A stretch of DNA of 64,000 bases from Defluviitalea phaphyphila (GCF_001466305.1 NZ_JWID01000004.1:1-64000), one strand, 5' to 3'; positions 26,515 to 36,639 are shown, counted from the first letter of the stretch. Numbers and translations: made by a program. Notes: generated by a model from the sequence alone, not told the origin.

Positions 26515-27741
26515 TTACTCTTTTAAATAATATATGTAAAAATTATTATCTTTTTTCACTTCTTTTTCCCCTAATAAATGTTTTATTGTATAACTTCTTG
26601 TACTTTCAAGTCTATTAATTTCTCCTTGTGTTAAATTTAATTCCTCATTTGATACATTATCCCCTATAATTCTAATTATTCTTTTCCCATTTCTATTACT
26701 AAATTGTACCCATGTAGGCATAAAAGATATATTTTTTATTATAGCTTTTTCATCATTGATTTTTTCAAAATCTAAATTTAAAATTATTCCTGCATCCCTA
26801 GGAGGATCAAGAGGAGTTCTTTGAGAAGAAATAAAATTTCCCAAAGAATAAATTAAAAAACCTGTTTCTTTTGTTCCATCTTCCCTTATAAGTTCTCTTG
26901 TTTCCATAGGCTGAATTACATGAGGATGCCCTCCAAGAATTACGTCTGCTCCTGCTTCAAATATTTCGTCTACTATTTTATTTTGATTTTTATTAGGATA
27001 TCTTTGATATTCTTGTCCGAAATGAAGATATACTATTATAAAATCTGGATTCATATCTTCTGCTTTTTTAATATCTGACTTTATTTTTTCTACATCAATT
27101 AAATTTACTAAATATGCTTGTTCTTTAGGTATAGGAATCCCATTAGTTCCATAGGTATAAGATAAAAATGCAAAAGAAATTCCATTAACAGTTTTTAATT
27201 TTATTTTTTCACTTTCATTTTGATTTCTATAAGTGCCTACATGTTCTATTCCTATTTGGTCTAACACATCTAAAGTTCTAATAACTCCTTTAGCATTGCT
27301 ATCCATAGAATGATTATTTGATGTAGTTAAAATATCAAATCCCACTTCTTTTAGAGTATTTCCTAAAGAATCAGGAGAATTAAATCTTGGATATCCACTA
27401 TATCCTCTCTCTTTTCCCCCAAAAGTTGTTTCTAAATTTCCTATGGTAATATCTGCATCATATAAAAAAGGCTTAATCAAATCAAATTCCCTATTAAAAT
27501 TATAGGTATCATTTGATTTATCATAAGCCTCCCAAAGTTGCCATTTATGAACCATGATATCTCCAACTACTCTCATTTTTACTGAATATACTCTAGGTTC
27601 TACTTGTTCTATTATCTTTTCCGTAGATGTTTGTACTGGATTGTCTGTTTTTGTAGATGCTACTTGAATTTTATTCTGTGCTGAACATGCGATTAATACA
27701 GACATAAATAATAAGTTGATAGTAAAAAAAACATTTTTCAT
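26515..27741 (-). CDS. CapA-family lipoprotein (metallophosphatase-like)
   Basis: The 408-residue protein has a short signal peptide and lipobox (VLIAC), so it is exported and lipid-anchored. The CapA/PgsA-type domain shows VGDIMVHKWQL, IGNLETTFGG, TSNNHSMDSNAKG, LHFGQEYQRYPNKNQ, GGHPHVIQPMETRE and YSLGNFISSQR. These are metal-binding motifs of the calcineurin-like fold. The family is named for poly-gamma-glutamate capsule genes, but single copies without capB/C are common and of unknown role. No capsule genes are nearby. It is a single transcription unit with its own promoter. Confidence 0.88.
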   Translation of the reverse strand: MKNVFFTINLLFMSVLIACSAQNKIQVASTKTDNPVQTSTEKIIEQVEPRVYSVKMRVVGDIMVHKWQLWEAYDKSNDTYNFNREFDLIKPFLYDADITIGNLETTFGGKERGYSGYPRFNSPDSLGNTLKEVGFDILTTSNNHSMDSNAKGVIRTLDVLDQIGIEHVGTYRNQNESEKIKLKTVNGISFAFLSYTYGTNGIPIPKEQAYLVNLIDVEKIKSDIKKAEDMNPDFIIVYLHFGQEYQRYPNKNQNKIVDEIFEAGADVILGGHPHVIQPMETRELIREDGTKETGFLIYSLGNFISSQRTPLDPPRDAGIILNLDFEKINDEKAIIKNISFMPTWVQFSNRNGKRIIRIIGDNVSNEELNLTQGEINRLESTRSYTIKHLLGEKEVKKDNNFYIYYLKE

Positions 27742-27778
27742 TTATACACCTCTTAACATTTTACAATATTTTATATAT

Positions 27779-27807
27779 ATCATACTTTTTTGTATGCAAA
27801 ATGTAAA
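27779..27807 (-). promoter_or_regulatory. Promoter of capA-like gene
   Basis: TTTACA (27807-27802), 17 bases, TATGAT (27784-27779) on the minus strand, about 40 bases before the start codon. Confidence 0.6.
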
Positions 27808-27825
27808 GAGATGATATATAGAATT

Positions 27826-29256
27826 TTACAATAACTCTTTTAATATTTTATTTATCATACTAGGATCAGCTTTTCCTTTCATTTTTTTCATAGTTTGACC
27901 TACTAAAAATCCTATGGCTTTCTTCTTACCACCTCTATAATCTTCTACAGACTTTGGATTTTCCTCTATAACTTCCTTTATAGTCTTTATAAGCAATCCT
28001 TCATCTTTTACAATCTTTAATCCTTTTTCTTCTACATACTTTTTAGGATCTATATCTTCTTTAAAAATAATTTCAAATACTTCTTTCGCAACGGAATTAT
28101 TTATAGCCCCTTCTTCTACTAGTTCAATTAATTTAGCTAAATTTTCAGGAGAAAAACTAAGCTCTTCAGCTTCTATTCCTTCTTCTTTCATAAGTCTCAT
28201 AGTTTCTCCCATAAGCCAATTAGATACCTTTTTAGGCTTATTACAAATAGCAGTTGTTGCCTCAAATATATCTGCTATTTTCTTAGAAGACGTAAGAATT
28301 TTTGCATCATAATCCGGAATATTAAACTGCTCTTTATATCTTTTTAATTTTTCCTCTCTTAATTCAGGCTGTCTTTTTCTAATATTTTCTATCCATTCAT
28401 CACTAATAACAATTGGAACAAGATCAGGCTCAGGAAAATATCTATAATCATGGGCATCTTCTTTAGAACGCATAGAATAAGAAGTTTCTTTATTATCATC
28501 CCATCTTCTTGTTTCTTGAATAACTTCTTTTCCTTCTTCTAATAATTCTATTTGTCGATTTTTTTCTGCTTCAATCGCTCTAGCTATAGCTTTATAAGAA
28601 TTTAAATTTTTCATTTCAGTTCTAGTTCCAAATTCTTTTGAACCTAATTCACGAACTGATAGATTAACATCAACTCTCATAGAGCCTTCTTGCAATTTAC
28701 AATCAGATGCTCCTAAATACTGAATAATTAATCTTAATTTATCAACATATGCAATAACCTCCTCTGCAGACCTCATATCTGGTTTTGATACAATTTCAAT
28801 AAGAGGTACTCCTGAACGGTTAAAATCAACTAAAGAACACTCTTCCCACTCATCATGGATTAATTTCCCCGCATCTTCTTCCATATGTATCTCGCGAATT
28901 CCTATAGTTTTTTTACCTGAAGGAGTATCTATCTCAATACCACCATTCCTACAAATTGGCAAATATAATTGAGAAATTTGATAATTTTGAGGATTATCTG
29001 GATAAAAATAATTTTTTCTATCGAATTTACAATATTGTGTAATTTCACAATTAGTTGCTAGTCCTACAGCAATAGCATATTCTACTACTTGTTTATTGAG
29101 TACTGGTAAAGACCCTGGCATACCAGTACAAACTGGACAAGTGTGAGTATTAGGTTTGCCGCCAAATTCTGTACTACAAGAACAAAATATTTTTGTTTTA
29201 GTTGCTAATTCCACATGAATTTCTAATCCTATAACTGTTTCATATTGTTTGCTCAT
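27826..29256 (-). CDS. gatB: Aspartyl/glutamyl-tRNA amidotransferase subunit B
   Basis: The 476-residue subunit binds misacylated tRNA and phosphorylates its Glu or Asp before amidation. The N-terminus (YETVIGLEIHVELATKTKIFC) is the family signature. Zinc ligands are in CSCSTEFGG and HTCPVCTG. KNYFYPDNPQNYQISQ and DFNRSGVPLIEIVSKPD are conserved. The C-terminal YqeY-like tRNA-binding domain includes FLVGQTMKKMKGKADP. It is the last gene of aspS-gatC-gatA-gatB, 14 bases after gatA. Confidence 0.96.
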   Translation of the reverse strand: MSKQYETVIGLEIHVELATKTKIFCSCSTEFGGKPNTHTCPVCTGMPGSLPVLNKQVVEYAIAVGLATNCEITQYCKFDRKNYFYPDNPQNYQISQLYLPICRNGGIEIDTPSGKKTIGIREIHMEEDAGKLIHDEWEECSLVDFNRSGVPLIEIVSKPDMRSAEEVIAYVDKLRLIIQYLGASDCKLQEGSMRVDVNLSVRELGSKEFGTRTEMKNLNSYKAIARAIEAEKNRQIELLEEGKEVIQETRRWDDNKETSYSMRSKEDAHDYRYFPEPDLVPIVISDEWIENIRKRQPELREEKLKRYKEQFNIPDYDAKILTSSKKIADIFEATTAICNKPKKVSNWLMGETMRLMKEEGIEAEELSFSPENLAKLIELVEEGAINNSVAKEVFEIIFKEDIDPKKYVEEKGLKIVKDEGLLIKTIKEVIEENPKSVEDYRGGKKKAIGFLVGQTMKKMKGKADPSMINKILKELL

Positions 29257-29270
29257 ATTAACGCCCCTTT

Positions 29271-30731
29271 CTATATATTTATAGTAGGTCTTATATAAGG
29301 TCTTGTTTTTTCATATGCATAAGCTGCTCGAATAATATTTTTTTCTTTAAAACAATCTCCTATTAACTGCAGACCTATAGGAAGTCCCTTTGAATCTATT
29401 CCACATGGAACACTAATTGCAGGAAGTCCTGCTAAATTTATAGATACAGTATAGATGTCTCCTAAATACATTTTTATAGGATCACTTAAACTCTCTCCTA
29501 ATTTAGGAGCAGTAGTGGGAGCTACAGGACCTAATATCACATCATACTTTTTAAAAGCTTTATTAAATTCTTCTTTTATTAAAGCTTTAACCTTTAATGC
29601 TTTTAAATAATAAGCATCATAATATCCTGAACTAAGTACAAAAGAACCAAGCATAATTCTACGTTTTACCTCTGTTCCAAATCCTTCAGAACGAGTTCTT
29701 TTATACATATCATTAAGATTTTCATAATCTTTTGTACGATACCCATATTTTACTCCATCAAACCTAGCTAAATTTGAACTTGCTTCTGCTGAAGCTATTA
29801 CATAATAAGCATATATTGCATAATCTACCAAACCTAATTCAAATTCTTCTACAATAGCACCCTTTTCTTCTAATGTTTTTGCCGCTTTTAATATAGCTTT
29901 TTTTACTTCTTCATCTATTCCTTCTTTAAAATAATCTGTGGGAATTCCTATTTTCATTCCCTTAACATCATCTACCAAAGCTGAAGTAAAATCATATTCC
30001 TCTCTTTTTATAGAAGTACTATCCTTAACATCAAAAGATGATATTATTTCTAAAATATTTGCACAATCTTCCACACTTCTTGCAATAGGTCCAATCTGAT
30101 CTAAGGATGACCCATAAGCAATAAGCCCATATCTAGATACTGTTCCATAAGTTGGTTTTATCCCTACTACTCCACAAAAAGAACTAGGTTGACGAATAGA
30201 CCCTCCTGTATCAGACCCTAAAGCATAAAAACATTCTTCTAACGCCACTGCTGCACAAGACCCTCCTGAAGAACCTCCAGGAACATGTTCTTTATTCCAA
30301 GGATTTTTAGTTTCTCCAAAAGCTGAAGTTTCTGTCGTGCTTCCCATAGCAAATTCATCCATATTTGTTTTTCCTATAATTACGGCTCCTGCTTTTTCTA
30401 AATTTATTACAGCCTCTGCATTATAGGTAGGTTTAAAATTACTAAGAATTTTAGAACTACAAGTAGTTCTAAGTCCTTTTGTACATATATTATCTTTTAT
30501 TGCAACGGGTACTCCTGCTAGGGGAGAATCTAAAGTTCCTTCATCGATAAGTTTTTGTATTTCTTCTCCTCTTTTTAAGGCTCCTTCTTTATCTATAGTT
30601 ACATAACAATTAAATTCTTGTTCATATTTTTCTATTTTTTCTAAAGAAGCTTTTATTGCTTCTACTACTCCAACTTCTTTAGATTTTATCTTTTTACCTA
30701 ATTCTATAGCTGTTAAACGTGTAATATCCAA
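29271..30731 (-). CDS. gatA: Aspartyl/glutamyl-tRNA amidotransferase subunit A
   Basis: The 486-residue amidase releases ammonia from glutamine for transfer to tRNA-bound Glu or Asp. The Ser-cisSer-Lys triad is visible: AGVPVAIKDN (Lys near 78), GSSGGSCAAVA and GSDTGGSIRQPSSFCG. The start is TTG with AAAGGAGG upstream. It sits between gatC and gatB in the T-box-controlled operon. Confidence 0.96.
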   Translation of the reverse strand: MDITRLTAIELGKKIKSKEVGVVEAIKASLEKIEKYEQEFNCYVTIDKEGALKRGEEIQKLIDEGTLDSPLAGVPVAIKDNICTKGLRTTCSSKILSNFKPTYNAEAVINLEKAGAVIIGKTNMDEFAMGSTTETSAFGETKNPWNKEHVPGGSSGGSCAAVALEECFYALGSDTGGSIRQPSSFCGVVGIKPTYGTVSRYGLIAYGSSLDQIGPIARSVEDCANILEIISSFDVKDSTSIKREEYDFTSALVDDVKGMKIGIPTDYFKEGIDEEVKKAILKAAKTLEEKGAIVEEFELGLVDYAIYAYYVIASAEASSNLARFDGVKYGYRTKDYENLNDMYKRTRSEGFGTEVKRRIMLGSFVLSSGYYDAYYLKALKVKALIKEEFNKAFKKYDVILGPVAPTTAPKLGESLSDPIKMYLGDIYTVSINLAGLPAISVPCGIDSKGLPIGLQLIGDCFKEKNIIRAAYAYEKTRPYIRPTINI

Positions 30732-30745
30732 GATATATTCCTCCT

Positions 30746-31039
30746 TTATTCTACAGTTTTAGGAACTTTAAAAGCTTCATCTTTTCTTTCTGGAGCATTT
30801 GATAAAATATTTTCACTATCATCTCCATTAGTAACTACATCTTCACGGAATACATTATTAACAGAAAATATGTGAGAAAGAGGTTCTATTCCCTCGGTAT
30901 CTAGTTCATTTAATTTATCAATATAACTAAGCATTCTTTCCATATCTTTTTTAGCCTGTTCCTTTTCTTTCTCTGAAAGTTCAAGTTTTGCTAAATTAGC
31001 TATATATTCCATAAGTTCATCTGAAATAACTTGACTCAT
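30746..31039 (-). CDS. gatC: Aspartyl/glutamyl-tRNA amidotransferase subunit C
   Basis: The 97-residue subunit wraps around the GatA-GatB interface. Conserved features are YIANLAKLELSEKEKE, MLSYIDKLNELDTEGIEPLSH and VNNVFREDVV. AGGAGG precedes the ATG. It follows aspS by about 20 bases. Confidence 0.95.
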   Translation of the reverse strand: MSQVISDELMEYIANLAKLELSEKEKEQAKKDMERMLSYIDKLNELDTEGIEPLSHIFSVNNVFREDVVTNGDDSENILSNAPERKDEAFKVPKTVE

Positions 31040-31058
31040 TTTATTTCCTCCTTTTTAT

Positions 31059-32390
31059 TTATGGTTCTAAACGACTTAAATCTCTTGGAAACAAAGTAGT
31101 CTCACGAACATTTTGTTCATCTAATAATTTCATAGTAAGTCTTTCTAATCCAATTCCCAAACCTCCATGAGGCGGCATACCATATTTAAAAATCATTAAA
31201 TAATGTTCCATACCTTCTGTGGTCATTCCTCGAGCTTCTATTTTCTTTAATAGTGTATCATAATCATGTATTCTCTGTCCTCCTGTAGTTATCTCCATTC
31301 CCCTAAATAATAAATCAAAACTTAGGGTGAATTTAGAATCTTGTGGGTCATCCATAGTATAAAAAGGACGTTTTTTAGAAGGATAATGTGTAACAAATAC
31401 AAAATCTGCATCATATTCTTCTTTAAAATAACGACTAATTAGCACTTCTTCTTCAGGTTCTAAATCATAAGGAGTTCTAATTTTTCTATTATATTTTTCT
31501 GATACTTTTTGCTTTGCTTCATCAAAACGTACCATAGGAATTTTATCTACTTTTGGAAGAGTCACATTAAGTATTTTTAATTCTTTAGAATATTCTTTTT
31601 TTAATAATTCTATAGTATATTGTAAAAATCCTGTTTCCATAGCCATAATATCTTCAAATCCATCTATATAACCCATTTCAAAATCTAAACTAGTATATTC
31701 ATTTAAATGCCTTGTAGTATTGTGTTTTTCAGCTCTAAATACTGGTCCTGTTTCAAAAACTCTATCAAATACTCCTACCATAGTTTGTTTATAAAACTGA
31801 GGGCTTTGAGCCAGAACTGCTTTCTTATCAAAATAATCTAGTTTAAAAATATTCGACCCTCCCTCTGCTCCTTTAGCAGTAATTTTAGGAGTTCTTACTT
31901 CAGTAAATCCTTGACTAAACAAAAATTCTCTAAATCCTCTTACTATTCCTTCTTGGATTTTAAATTTAGCTCTTTCTTTTACATTTCTAAGTACTATAGG
32001 TCTTAAAGATAATTTTGTTTCTAAAGAAGTATTTAACTTCCATTTACTAATAGGAATAGGCATTGTATCTGCTGGAGTAGATAATATTTTAATGTTTTTT
32101 AATCTAATTTCATATCCATGAGGAGCTCTTTTTTCTTCTACTACAACTCCTTCTACTTCAACTGTTGAAGCTTCTTTTAAAGACTTAATATTAAAATCCA
32201 TTGTACCTTCTTCAAAAACGCACTGAATAAGACCGTCTCTTTTTCTTAATACTATAAAGGTAACATTTCCCATATCCCTTATAGTATGAACTGCACCATT
32301 CATTTTTATAATTTCCCCATTATAATCTTTTAATAATAAATCCTTAATTTCAATCGTTTCTTTTTTAACTACACCTTTTATAAAATCCAT
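31059..32390 (-). CDS. aspS: Aspartyl-tRNA synthetase, archaeal-type (probably non-discriminating)
   Basis: The enzyme has about 443 residues, so it lacks the insertion domain of the bacterial AspRS (about 590 residues) and matches the archaeal type. An N-terminal OB-fold (GAVHTIRDMGNVTFIVLRKRDG) is followed by class II motifs: FRAEKHNTTRHLNEY (motif 2) and GLGIGLERLTMKLL (motif 3). Such enzymes often charge both tRNA-Asp and tRNA-Asn; GatCAB then amidates Asp-tRNA-Asn. Its place in front of gatCAB supports that. The start ATG at 32390 has AAGGAGAG seven bases upstream; a TTG at 32396 is less likely. The operon has a T-box leader. Confidence 0.92.
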   Translation of the reverse strand: MDFIKGVVKKETIEIKDLLLKDYNGEIIKMNGAVHTIRDMGNVTFIVLRKRDGLIQCVFEEGTMDFNIKSLKEASTVEVEGVVVEEKRAPHGYEIRLKNIKILSTPADTMPIPISKWKLNTSLETKLSLRPIVLRNVKERAKFKIQEGIVRGFREFLFSQGFTEVRTPKITAKGAEGGSNIFKLDYFDKKAVLAQSPQFYKQTMVGVFDRVFETGPVFRAEKHNTTRHLNEYTSLDFEMGYIDGFEDIMAMETGFLQYTIELLKKEYSKELKILNVTLPKVDKIPMVRFDEAKQKVSEKYNRKIRTPYDLEPEEEVLISRYFKEEYDADFVFVTHYPSKKRPFYTMDDPQDSKFTLSFDLLFRGMEITTGGQRIHDYDTLLKKIEARGMTTEGMEHYLMIFKYGMPPHGGLGIGLERLTMKLLDEQNVRETTLFPRDLSRLEP

Positions 32391-32420
32391 AAACAATCTC
32401 TCCTTTCATTAATAAATCCT

Positions 32421-32475
32421 AAAAAAAGCAAAGGGAAACACACATAAATCATAAATAGATTTTATGCATGTTCCC
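32421..32475 (-). terminator. Second terminator in aspS leader
   Basis: The minus strand folds GGGAACATGCATAAA-ATC with GATTTATGTGTGTTTCCC (32475-32458 with 32450-32433), with wobble pairs and small bulges, followed by TTTGCTTTTTTT. It lies between the T-box terminator and the aspS ribosome site. No T-box element of its own was seen. Confidence 0.6.
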
Positions 32476-32502
32476 CCATTGGAACCAATTCAATTTTTTA
32501 AA

Positions 32503-32756
32503 TAAAAAATCCCGGAATCAAAGATTCCGGGACGGGATAAAGTCTCCCGTGGTACCACCCACATTAGCAATTAAATATTAATTGCTCACTCTAGCACTTA
32601 ACGGGTGCCCACGGGCTGACCTACTTAAAGTTCAATCAGCCTGCTCCAGAGTGTTCCCTTATGCTAATCCCTTAAATGAAGCTCTCAATCACGGCTTCAT
32701 CTCCCTGTTAAGTTCCTTAGCACAGAGTCTCCTTCTTCGCATTTAACATTTAGTAT
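32503..32756 (-). ncRNA. T-box riboswitch, Asn (AAC) with overlapping Glu (GAA) specifier
   Basis: The minus-strand RNA contains the T-box antiterminator core TGGGTGGTACCACGGG (32561-32546) and a terminator stem CCCGGAATC/GATTCCGGG (32531-32511) followed by ATTTTTTAT. Stem I is closed by TGCTAA pairing with TTAGCA, and GGGAACAC on its 3' side supplies the specifier. GAAC occupies 32656-32653, so both GAA (Glu) and AAC (Asn) can be read. A dual-codon T-box of this kind is known for the transamidation operon of Clostridium acetobutylicum. The controlled genes here are also aspS-gatCAB. Confidence 0.9.
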
Positions 32757-32760
32757 ATAC

Positions 32761-32789
32761 ATATTATCATAATTTTATAATTCTGACAA
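32761..32789 (-). promoter_or_regulatory. Promoter of T-box/aspS operon
   Basis: TTGTCA (32789-32784), 17 bases, TAATAT (32766-32761) on the minus strand. Transcription would start just before the T-box. Confidence 0.75.
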
Positions 32790-32832
32790 GTGAAAAATTT
32801 TTGTAAAATAAACATTTTTATACACTTTTATT

Positions 32833-35475
32833 TTATTGTAATTGACCACTTAATATTTCTGCCGCTTTATTTAAAGCTTTATCTATTTTAGAAATATCTT
32901 TTCCTCCTGCTTGAGCCATATTCGGACGACCGCCTCCGCCGCCACCAGCAACTTTAGCAATTTCTCTAATCATATTTCCTGCATGAGCACCTTTTTTAAC
33001 TACATCATCAGTTATCATTACAACAAAATTCACTTTATTATCTTTTCCAGTAGCTAATACAATAACTCCAGAACCTATTTTATTCTTTAAATTATCTCCC
33101 ATATTCCTAAGTCCATTCATATCTAATTCATCAAATCTTGCTGTTAATAAGGAAACTCCTTTTATATCTTGTTTAGATGATAATATATCCTCAACTGCTG
33201 ATGTAGATATTTTTGCTCTTAATTTTTCAATTTCTTTTTGATTATTTTTTACTTCATTTATTAAAGTTTCAATTTTTCTTACTACTTGATTAGGTACAGT
33301 TTTTAAAATAGCTGCTGCTTCTTTTATATAATTTTCTTGTTCTCTAAAATAATTTAGAGCTGCTTGTCCTGTTACTGCTTCAATTCTTCTAACCCCTGCT
33401 GAAACCCCTGTTTCAGAAATAATCTTAAAAGTTCCTACACTAGCAGTATTTTTAAGATGAGTTCCTCCACAAAGTTCTATACTGTAATTTCCCATATTTA
33501 CTACTCTAACAATTTCTCCATATTTTTCTCCAAATAAAGCCATAGCCCCCATTTTTCTAGCTTCATCAATATTAGTTTCACAAATATTAATTGGAAGGTT
33601 TTCTAGAATTTTTTCATTTACTTCTTCCTCTACTTTTTTCAACTCTTCTTGAGTAAGAGGAGCAAAATGAACAAAATCAAATCTAAGTCTTTCTGAAGAT
33701 ACATAAGACCCTGCTTGCTCTACATGGTTTCCTAATATATTTCTTAAAGCTTTTTGAAGTAAATGAGTAGCACTATGATTTCTTGCTGTTGCCATTCTAT
33801 CTGATTTATTTACCTCTAGTGAAGCTTTATCTCCTACAGATATACTACCCTGTACTACTTTCCCTATATGGGCAAAATTATTTCCACTTACCTTTATACA
33901 GTCAGTTATTTTTACTGTTCCTTTGTCTGTTTTAATAATACCCTTATCTCCAACTTGTCCTCCACTTTCAGCATAAAAAGGAGTTTTATCAACTATAATT
34001 GATACTTCTTGATTTTCTTTAGCTTCATTAATAAATTCATTATTCGTAACTATTGCACGAATTATGGCATCAGATACATTTAAAGTATTGTATCCTTTAA
34101 ACTGAGTTGTCCATTCTTTATTTAATTTAGTATAAATACTTTCTTCTGAACCCATGTAAGTTGTTTCTTCTCTAGCAGATCTAGCTCTTTGTCTTTGAGC
34201 TTCCATCTCTTTCATAAATCCTTGCTCGTCTAAAGTAAATCCTTCTTCTTCTAGAATTTCTTTAGTTAAATCAATAGGAAATCCATAAGTATCATATAAT
34301 CTAAAACATTTTTCTCCTGATAAAGTATTTTGTTTTGATTCTTTTAATTCTTTTATATACTCTTTTAATATTTCTAAACCTTGATCTATTGTTTCGTTAA
34401 ATCTTTGTTCTTCCACAGATAATACTTTTAAAATATATTCTTTCTTTTCTTCTAGTTCCGGATATGCTTCTTTAGAAGTTTCTATAACAGTTAAAGCAAG
34501 TTCTTTTAAAAATAATTTATTAATGCCTAATAGCTTACCATGACGAACTGCTCTTCTAAGCAATCTTCTAAATACGTATCCTCTTCCCTCATTTGATGGA
34601 AGTATACCATCTGAAGCCATAAAAGTAATAGCCCTTATATGATCTGTAATAACCCTAATTGATATATCTTTTTTATTATCTTCTTGATATTTGACTCCAG
34701 CTATTTTACATACATGATCACGAATAGCTTTTATAGTATCTACATCAAAAATAGAAGTTACTCCCTGCATAATTGCTGCCAATCTCTCTAGCCCTGCTCC
34801 TGTATCTATATTAGGATTTGGTAAAGGATTATAATTTCCTTCTTCATCTTTATCAAATTGAGTAAAAACAAGATTCCAAAATTCTACAAAACGATCACAA
34901 TCACAGCCAGGAGCACAATCTTTGCTTCCACATCCATACTCTTCTCCTCGGTCAAAATAAATTTCCGAACAAGGGCCACAAGGGCCTACCCCTATTTCCC
35001 AAAAATTATCTTCTTTACCTAATCTAATAATACGTTCAGGTTTTAATCCTACTTTTTCATTCCAAATTTTAAAAGCTTCATCATCTTTTTCATAAATAGA
35101 AACATATAATCTCTCCTCTGGAATTTCTAAAACTTCTGTTACAAATTCCCAAGCCCAAGGAATTACTTCCTCTTTAAAATAATCTCCAAAGGAAAAATTT
35201 CCTAACATCTCGAAAAAAGTAGCATGCCTTGAGGTTTTTCCTACATTTTCTATATCCCCTGTACGAATACATTTTTGACAAGTAGTAACTCTTTTTTTAG
35301 GAGGTTTTTCCTGCCCTGTAAAATAAGGTTTTAAAGGCGCCATACCTGCATTGATAAGTAATAAACTTTTATCATTCTGAGGTACAAGGGAAAAACTTCC
35401 CATTCTTAAATGGTCCTTTCCTTCAAAAAAAGATAAATATTTTTCTCTGATTTCATTTAATCCTAAAGATTTCAT
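32833..35475 (-). CDS. alaS: Alanyl-tRNA synthetase
   Basis: The 880-residue enzyme has the normal full length. The catalytic domain starts with [20 protein letters not shown] and includes [18 protein letters not shown] and [11 protein letters not shown]. The editing domain has zinc ligands in [13 protein letters not shown] and [12 protein letters not shown]. The C-Ala region ends with [23 protein letters not shown] precedes the ATG. The VanY-like gene lies 30 bases upstream on the same strand, so the two are probably cotranscribed. No T-box was seen for this gene. Confidence 0.97.
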   Translation of the reverse strand: MKSLGLNEIREKYLSFFEGKDHLRMGSFSLVPQNDKSLLLINAGMAPLKPYFTGQEKPPKKRVTTCQKCIRTGDIENVGKTSRHATFFEMLGNFSFGDYFKEEVIPWAWEFVTEVLEIPEERLYVSIYEKDDEAFKIWNEKVGLKPERIIRLGKEDNFWEIGVGPCGPCSEIYFDRGEEYGCGSKDCAPGCDCDRFVEFWNLVFTQFDKDEEGNYNPLPNPNIDTGAGLERLAAIMQGVTSIFDVDTIKAIRDHVCKIAGVKYQEDNKKDISIRVITDHIRAITFMASDGILPSNEGRGYVFRRLLRRAVRHGKLLGINKLFLKELALTVIETSKEAYPELEEKKEYILKVLSVEEQRFNETIDQGLEILKEYIKELKESKQNTLSGEKCFRLYDTYGFPIDLTKEILEEEGFTLDEQGFMKEMEAQRQRARSAREETTYMGSEESIYTKLNKEWTTQFKGYNTLNVSDAIIRAIVTNNEFINEAKENQEVSIIVDKTPFYAESGGQVGDKGIIKTDKGTVKITDCIKVSGNNFAHIGKVVQGSISVGDKASLEVNKSDRMATARNHSATHLLQKALRNILGNHVEQAGSYVSSERLRFDFVHFAPLTQEELKKVEEEVNEKILENLPINICETNIDEARKMGAMALFGEKYGEIVRVVNMGNYSIELCGGTHLKNTASVGTFKIISETGVSAGVRRIEAVTGQAALNYFREQENYIKEAAAILKTVPNQVVRKIETLINEVKNNQKEIEKLRAKISTSAVEDILSSKQDIKGVSLLTARFDELDMNGLRNMGDNLKNKIGSGVIVLATGKDNKVNFVVMITDDVVKKGAHAGNMIREIAKVAGGGGGGRPNMAQAGGKDISKIDKALNKAAEILSGQLQ

Positions 35476-35505
35476 CCCATTTCCTCCTCAACTTTCAACA
35501 CTTTA

Positions 35506-36507
35506 TTATTGTATTTTTTGTGTAATAATGTATTCAGCTTCTCCAATTTCTGATACACTTATAACATTTTCTATGTTAAATGAATTACTTATTAGTATAT
35601 CACGATTTTCTTTTTGAATGTAGTCTATTTGATATTTATTTCCACAATAATCCTCAAATATCATTTCTTTTTGTTCTTTTATAAATTTTAAATATTCTTC
35701 TAAACTTAAATTATTAATAGTTATATATTCTGCGTGGGGGATTCCCACATATCTAAAATGCCAAGGCTCTGAAATAATTCCTGTAATATCTTTTTTTTCA
35801 GGAGAATATCTTAAAACAAATCCATATTTCCAACTATTATTATACATCCATTCTCCCTCTTTTGTATATTTAAATTCTTCAACTAATGGATCGGAAGTTT
35901 TTAAAAGTTCAACAGATGAAACATCTATAGCAAGTCCTGTTTGATGCTCACTAGTTCCTGGTATAGCTACAACTTCAGAAGCTTTTTGTTTTGCAATTTC
36001 TAAATCATATTGATTTAAAAAATAATTTACTTTTGCATTATATAAATTATTTTGATAACTATAAGGTCTATATCCACTTACAGCTCTTAAATCTGTTATT
36101 CCATCTTTTTGTACCGCTTCAAATAAATCTTTTAATTTTTTATAAGCTTCTTCTTCTAACATTATTTTAGATTTTGCTGAAGGAATATCTTTTGCTATGT
36201 CTATTAAAGTAGAAGGAATATGATTTTCACTTAATACATTCCATTTATTTACTAATATTAAATAGTCATTTTTCATACTATCTAATTCATTTATAATATC
36301 ATTTATATATTCGTCTTTATCAATAAAGTCTTCTACTTTTTCTTTCACTACTTCTTCCCCCTCACCCTGACTTTTAGAAATAACAACTGCCTCCTCAATT
36401 TCATTAAAAAGCCCTTTTGAAAAAATTCCATCTTTTATTTCATATAAATTAATACCTATAAATATGACAGAAATTAAAAAAAATAAAAAAATTAATTTTT
36501 TCCCCAT
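35506..36507 (-). CDS. VanY-like D-Ala-D-Ala carboxypeptidase (M15 family)
   Basis: The 333-residue protein has an N-terminal membrane anchor (KLIFLFFLISVIFIGINLYEI), an acidic linker and an M15B peptidase domain. Zinc and catalytic motifs are visible: AVSGYRPYSYQNNLY, SEHQTGLAIDVSS and SEPWHFRYVG. These enzymes trim the terminal D-Ala of peptidoglycan stem peptides outside the membrane. There are no other van genes here, so this is a housekeeping wall enzyme. It has its own promoter (36611-36639) and a leader hairpin at 36524-36557. Confidence 0.9.
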   Translation of the reverse strand: MGKKLIFLFFLISVIFIGINLYEIKDGIFSKGLFNEIEEAVVISKSQGEGEEVVKEKVEDFIDKDEYINDIINELDSMKNDYLILVNKWNVLSENHIPSTLIDIAKDIPSAKSKIMLEEEAYKKLKDLFEAVQKDGITDLRAVSGYRPYSYQNNLYNAKVNYFLNQYDLEIAKQKASEVVAIPGTSEHQTGLAIDVSSVELLKTSDPLVEEFKYTKEGEWMYNNSWKYGFVLRYSPEKKDITGIISEPWHFRYVGIPHAEYITINNLSLEEYLKFIKEQKEMIFEDYCGNKYQIDYIQKENRDILISNSFNIENVISVSEIGEAEYIITQKIQ

Positions 36508-36523
36508 AATAATCCCCTTTCAT

Positions 36524-36557
36524 AATAAAAACCTCATCCCAGTTGGAACGAGGTTTT
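36524..36557 (-). terminator. Terminator-like hairpin in vanY leader
   Basis: AAAACCTC and GAGGTTTT (36557-36550 with 36535-36528 on the minus strand) enclose 14 bases and are followed by TATTATG, just before the ribosome site of the VanY-like gene. It lies downstream of that gene's promoter, so it may attenuate it. Confidence 0.55.
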
Positions 36558-36610
36558 CTTGGGTTTAGTAAAATAATTTAACTAATATTGTTTAATTTAT
36601 ATATGAAAAA

Positions 36611-36639
36611 ATTATAAGAAATAATTCGAATTTTGTCAA
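36611..36639 (-). promoter_or_regulatory. Promoter of vanY-like gene
   Basis: Perfect TTGACA (36639-36634), 17-base spacer, perfect TATAAT (36616-36611) on the minus strand. It is one of the strongest promoters in the window. Confidence 0.85.

Noticed and set aside
26515-27741. Capsule (poly-gamma-glutamate) locus
   Set aside because: Only a CapA-like gene is present; capB and capC are absent nearby.
35506-36507. Vancomycin resistance locus
   Set aside because: VanY-like M15 carboxypeptidases are common housekeeping enzymes, and no vanHAX or vanRS genes are present.
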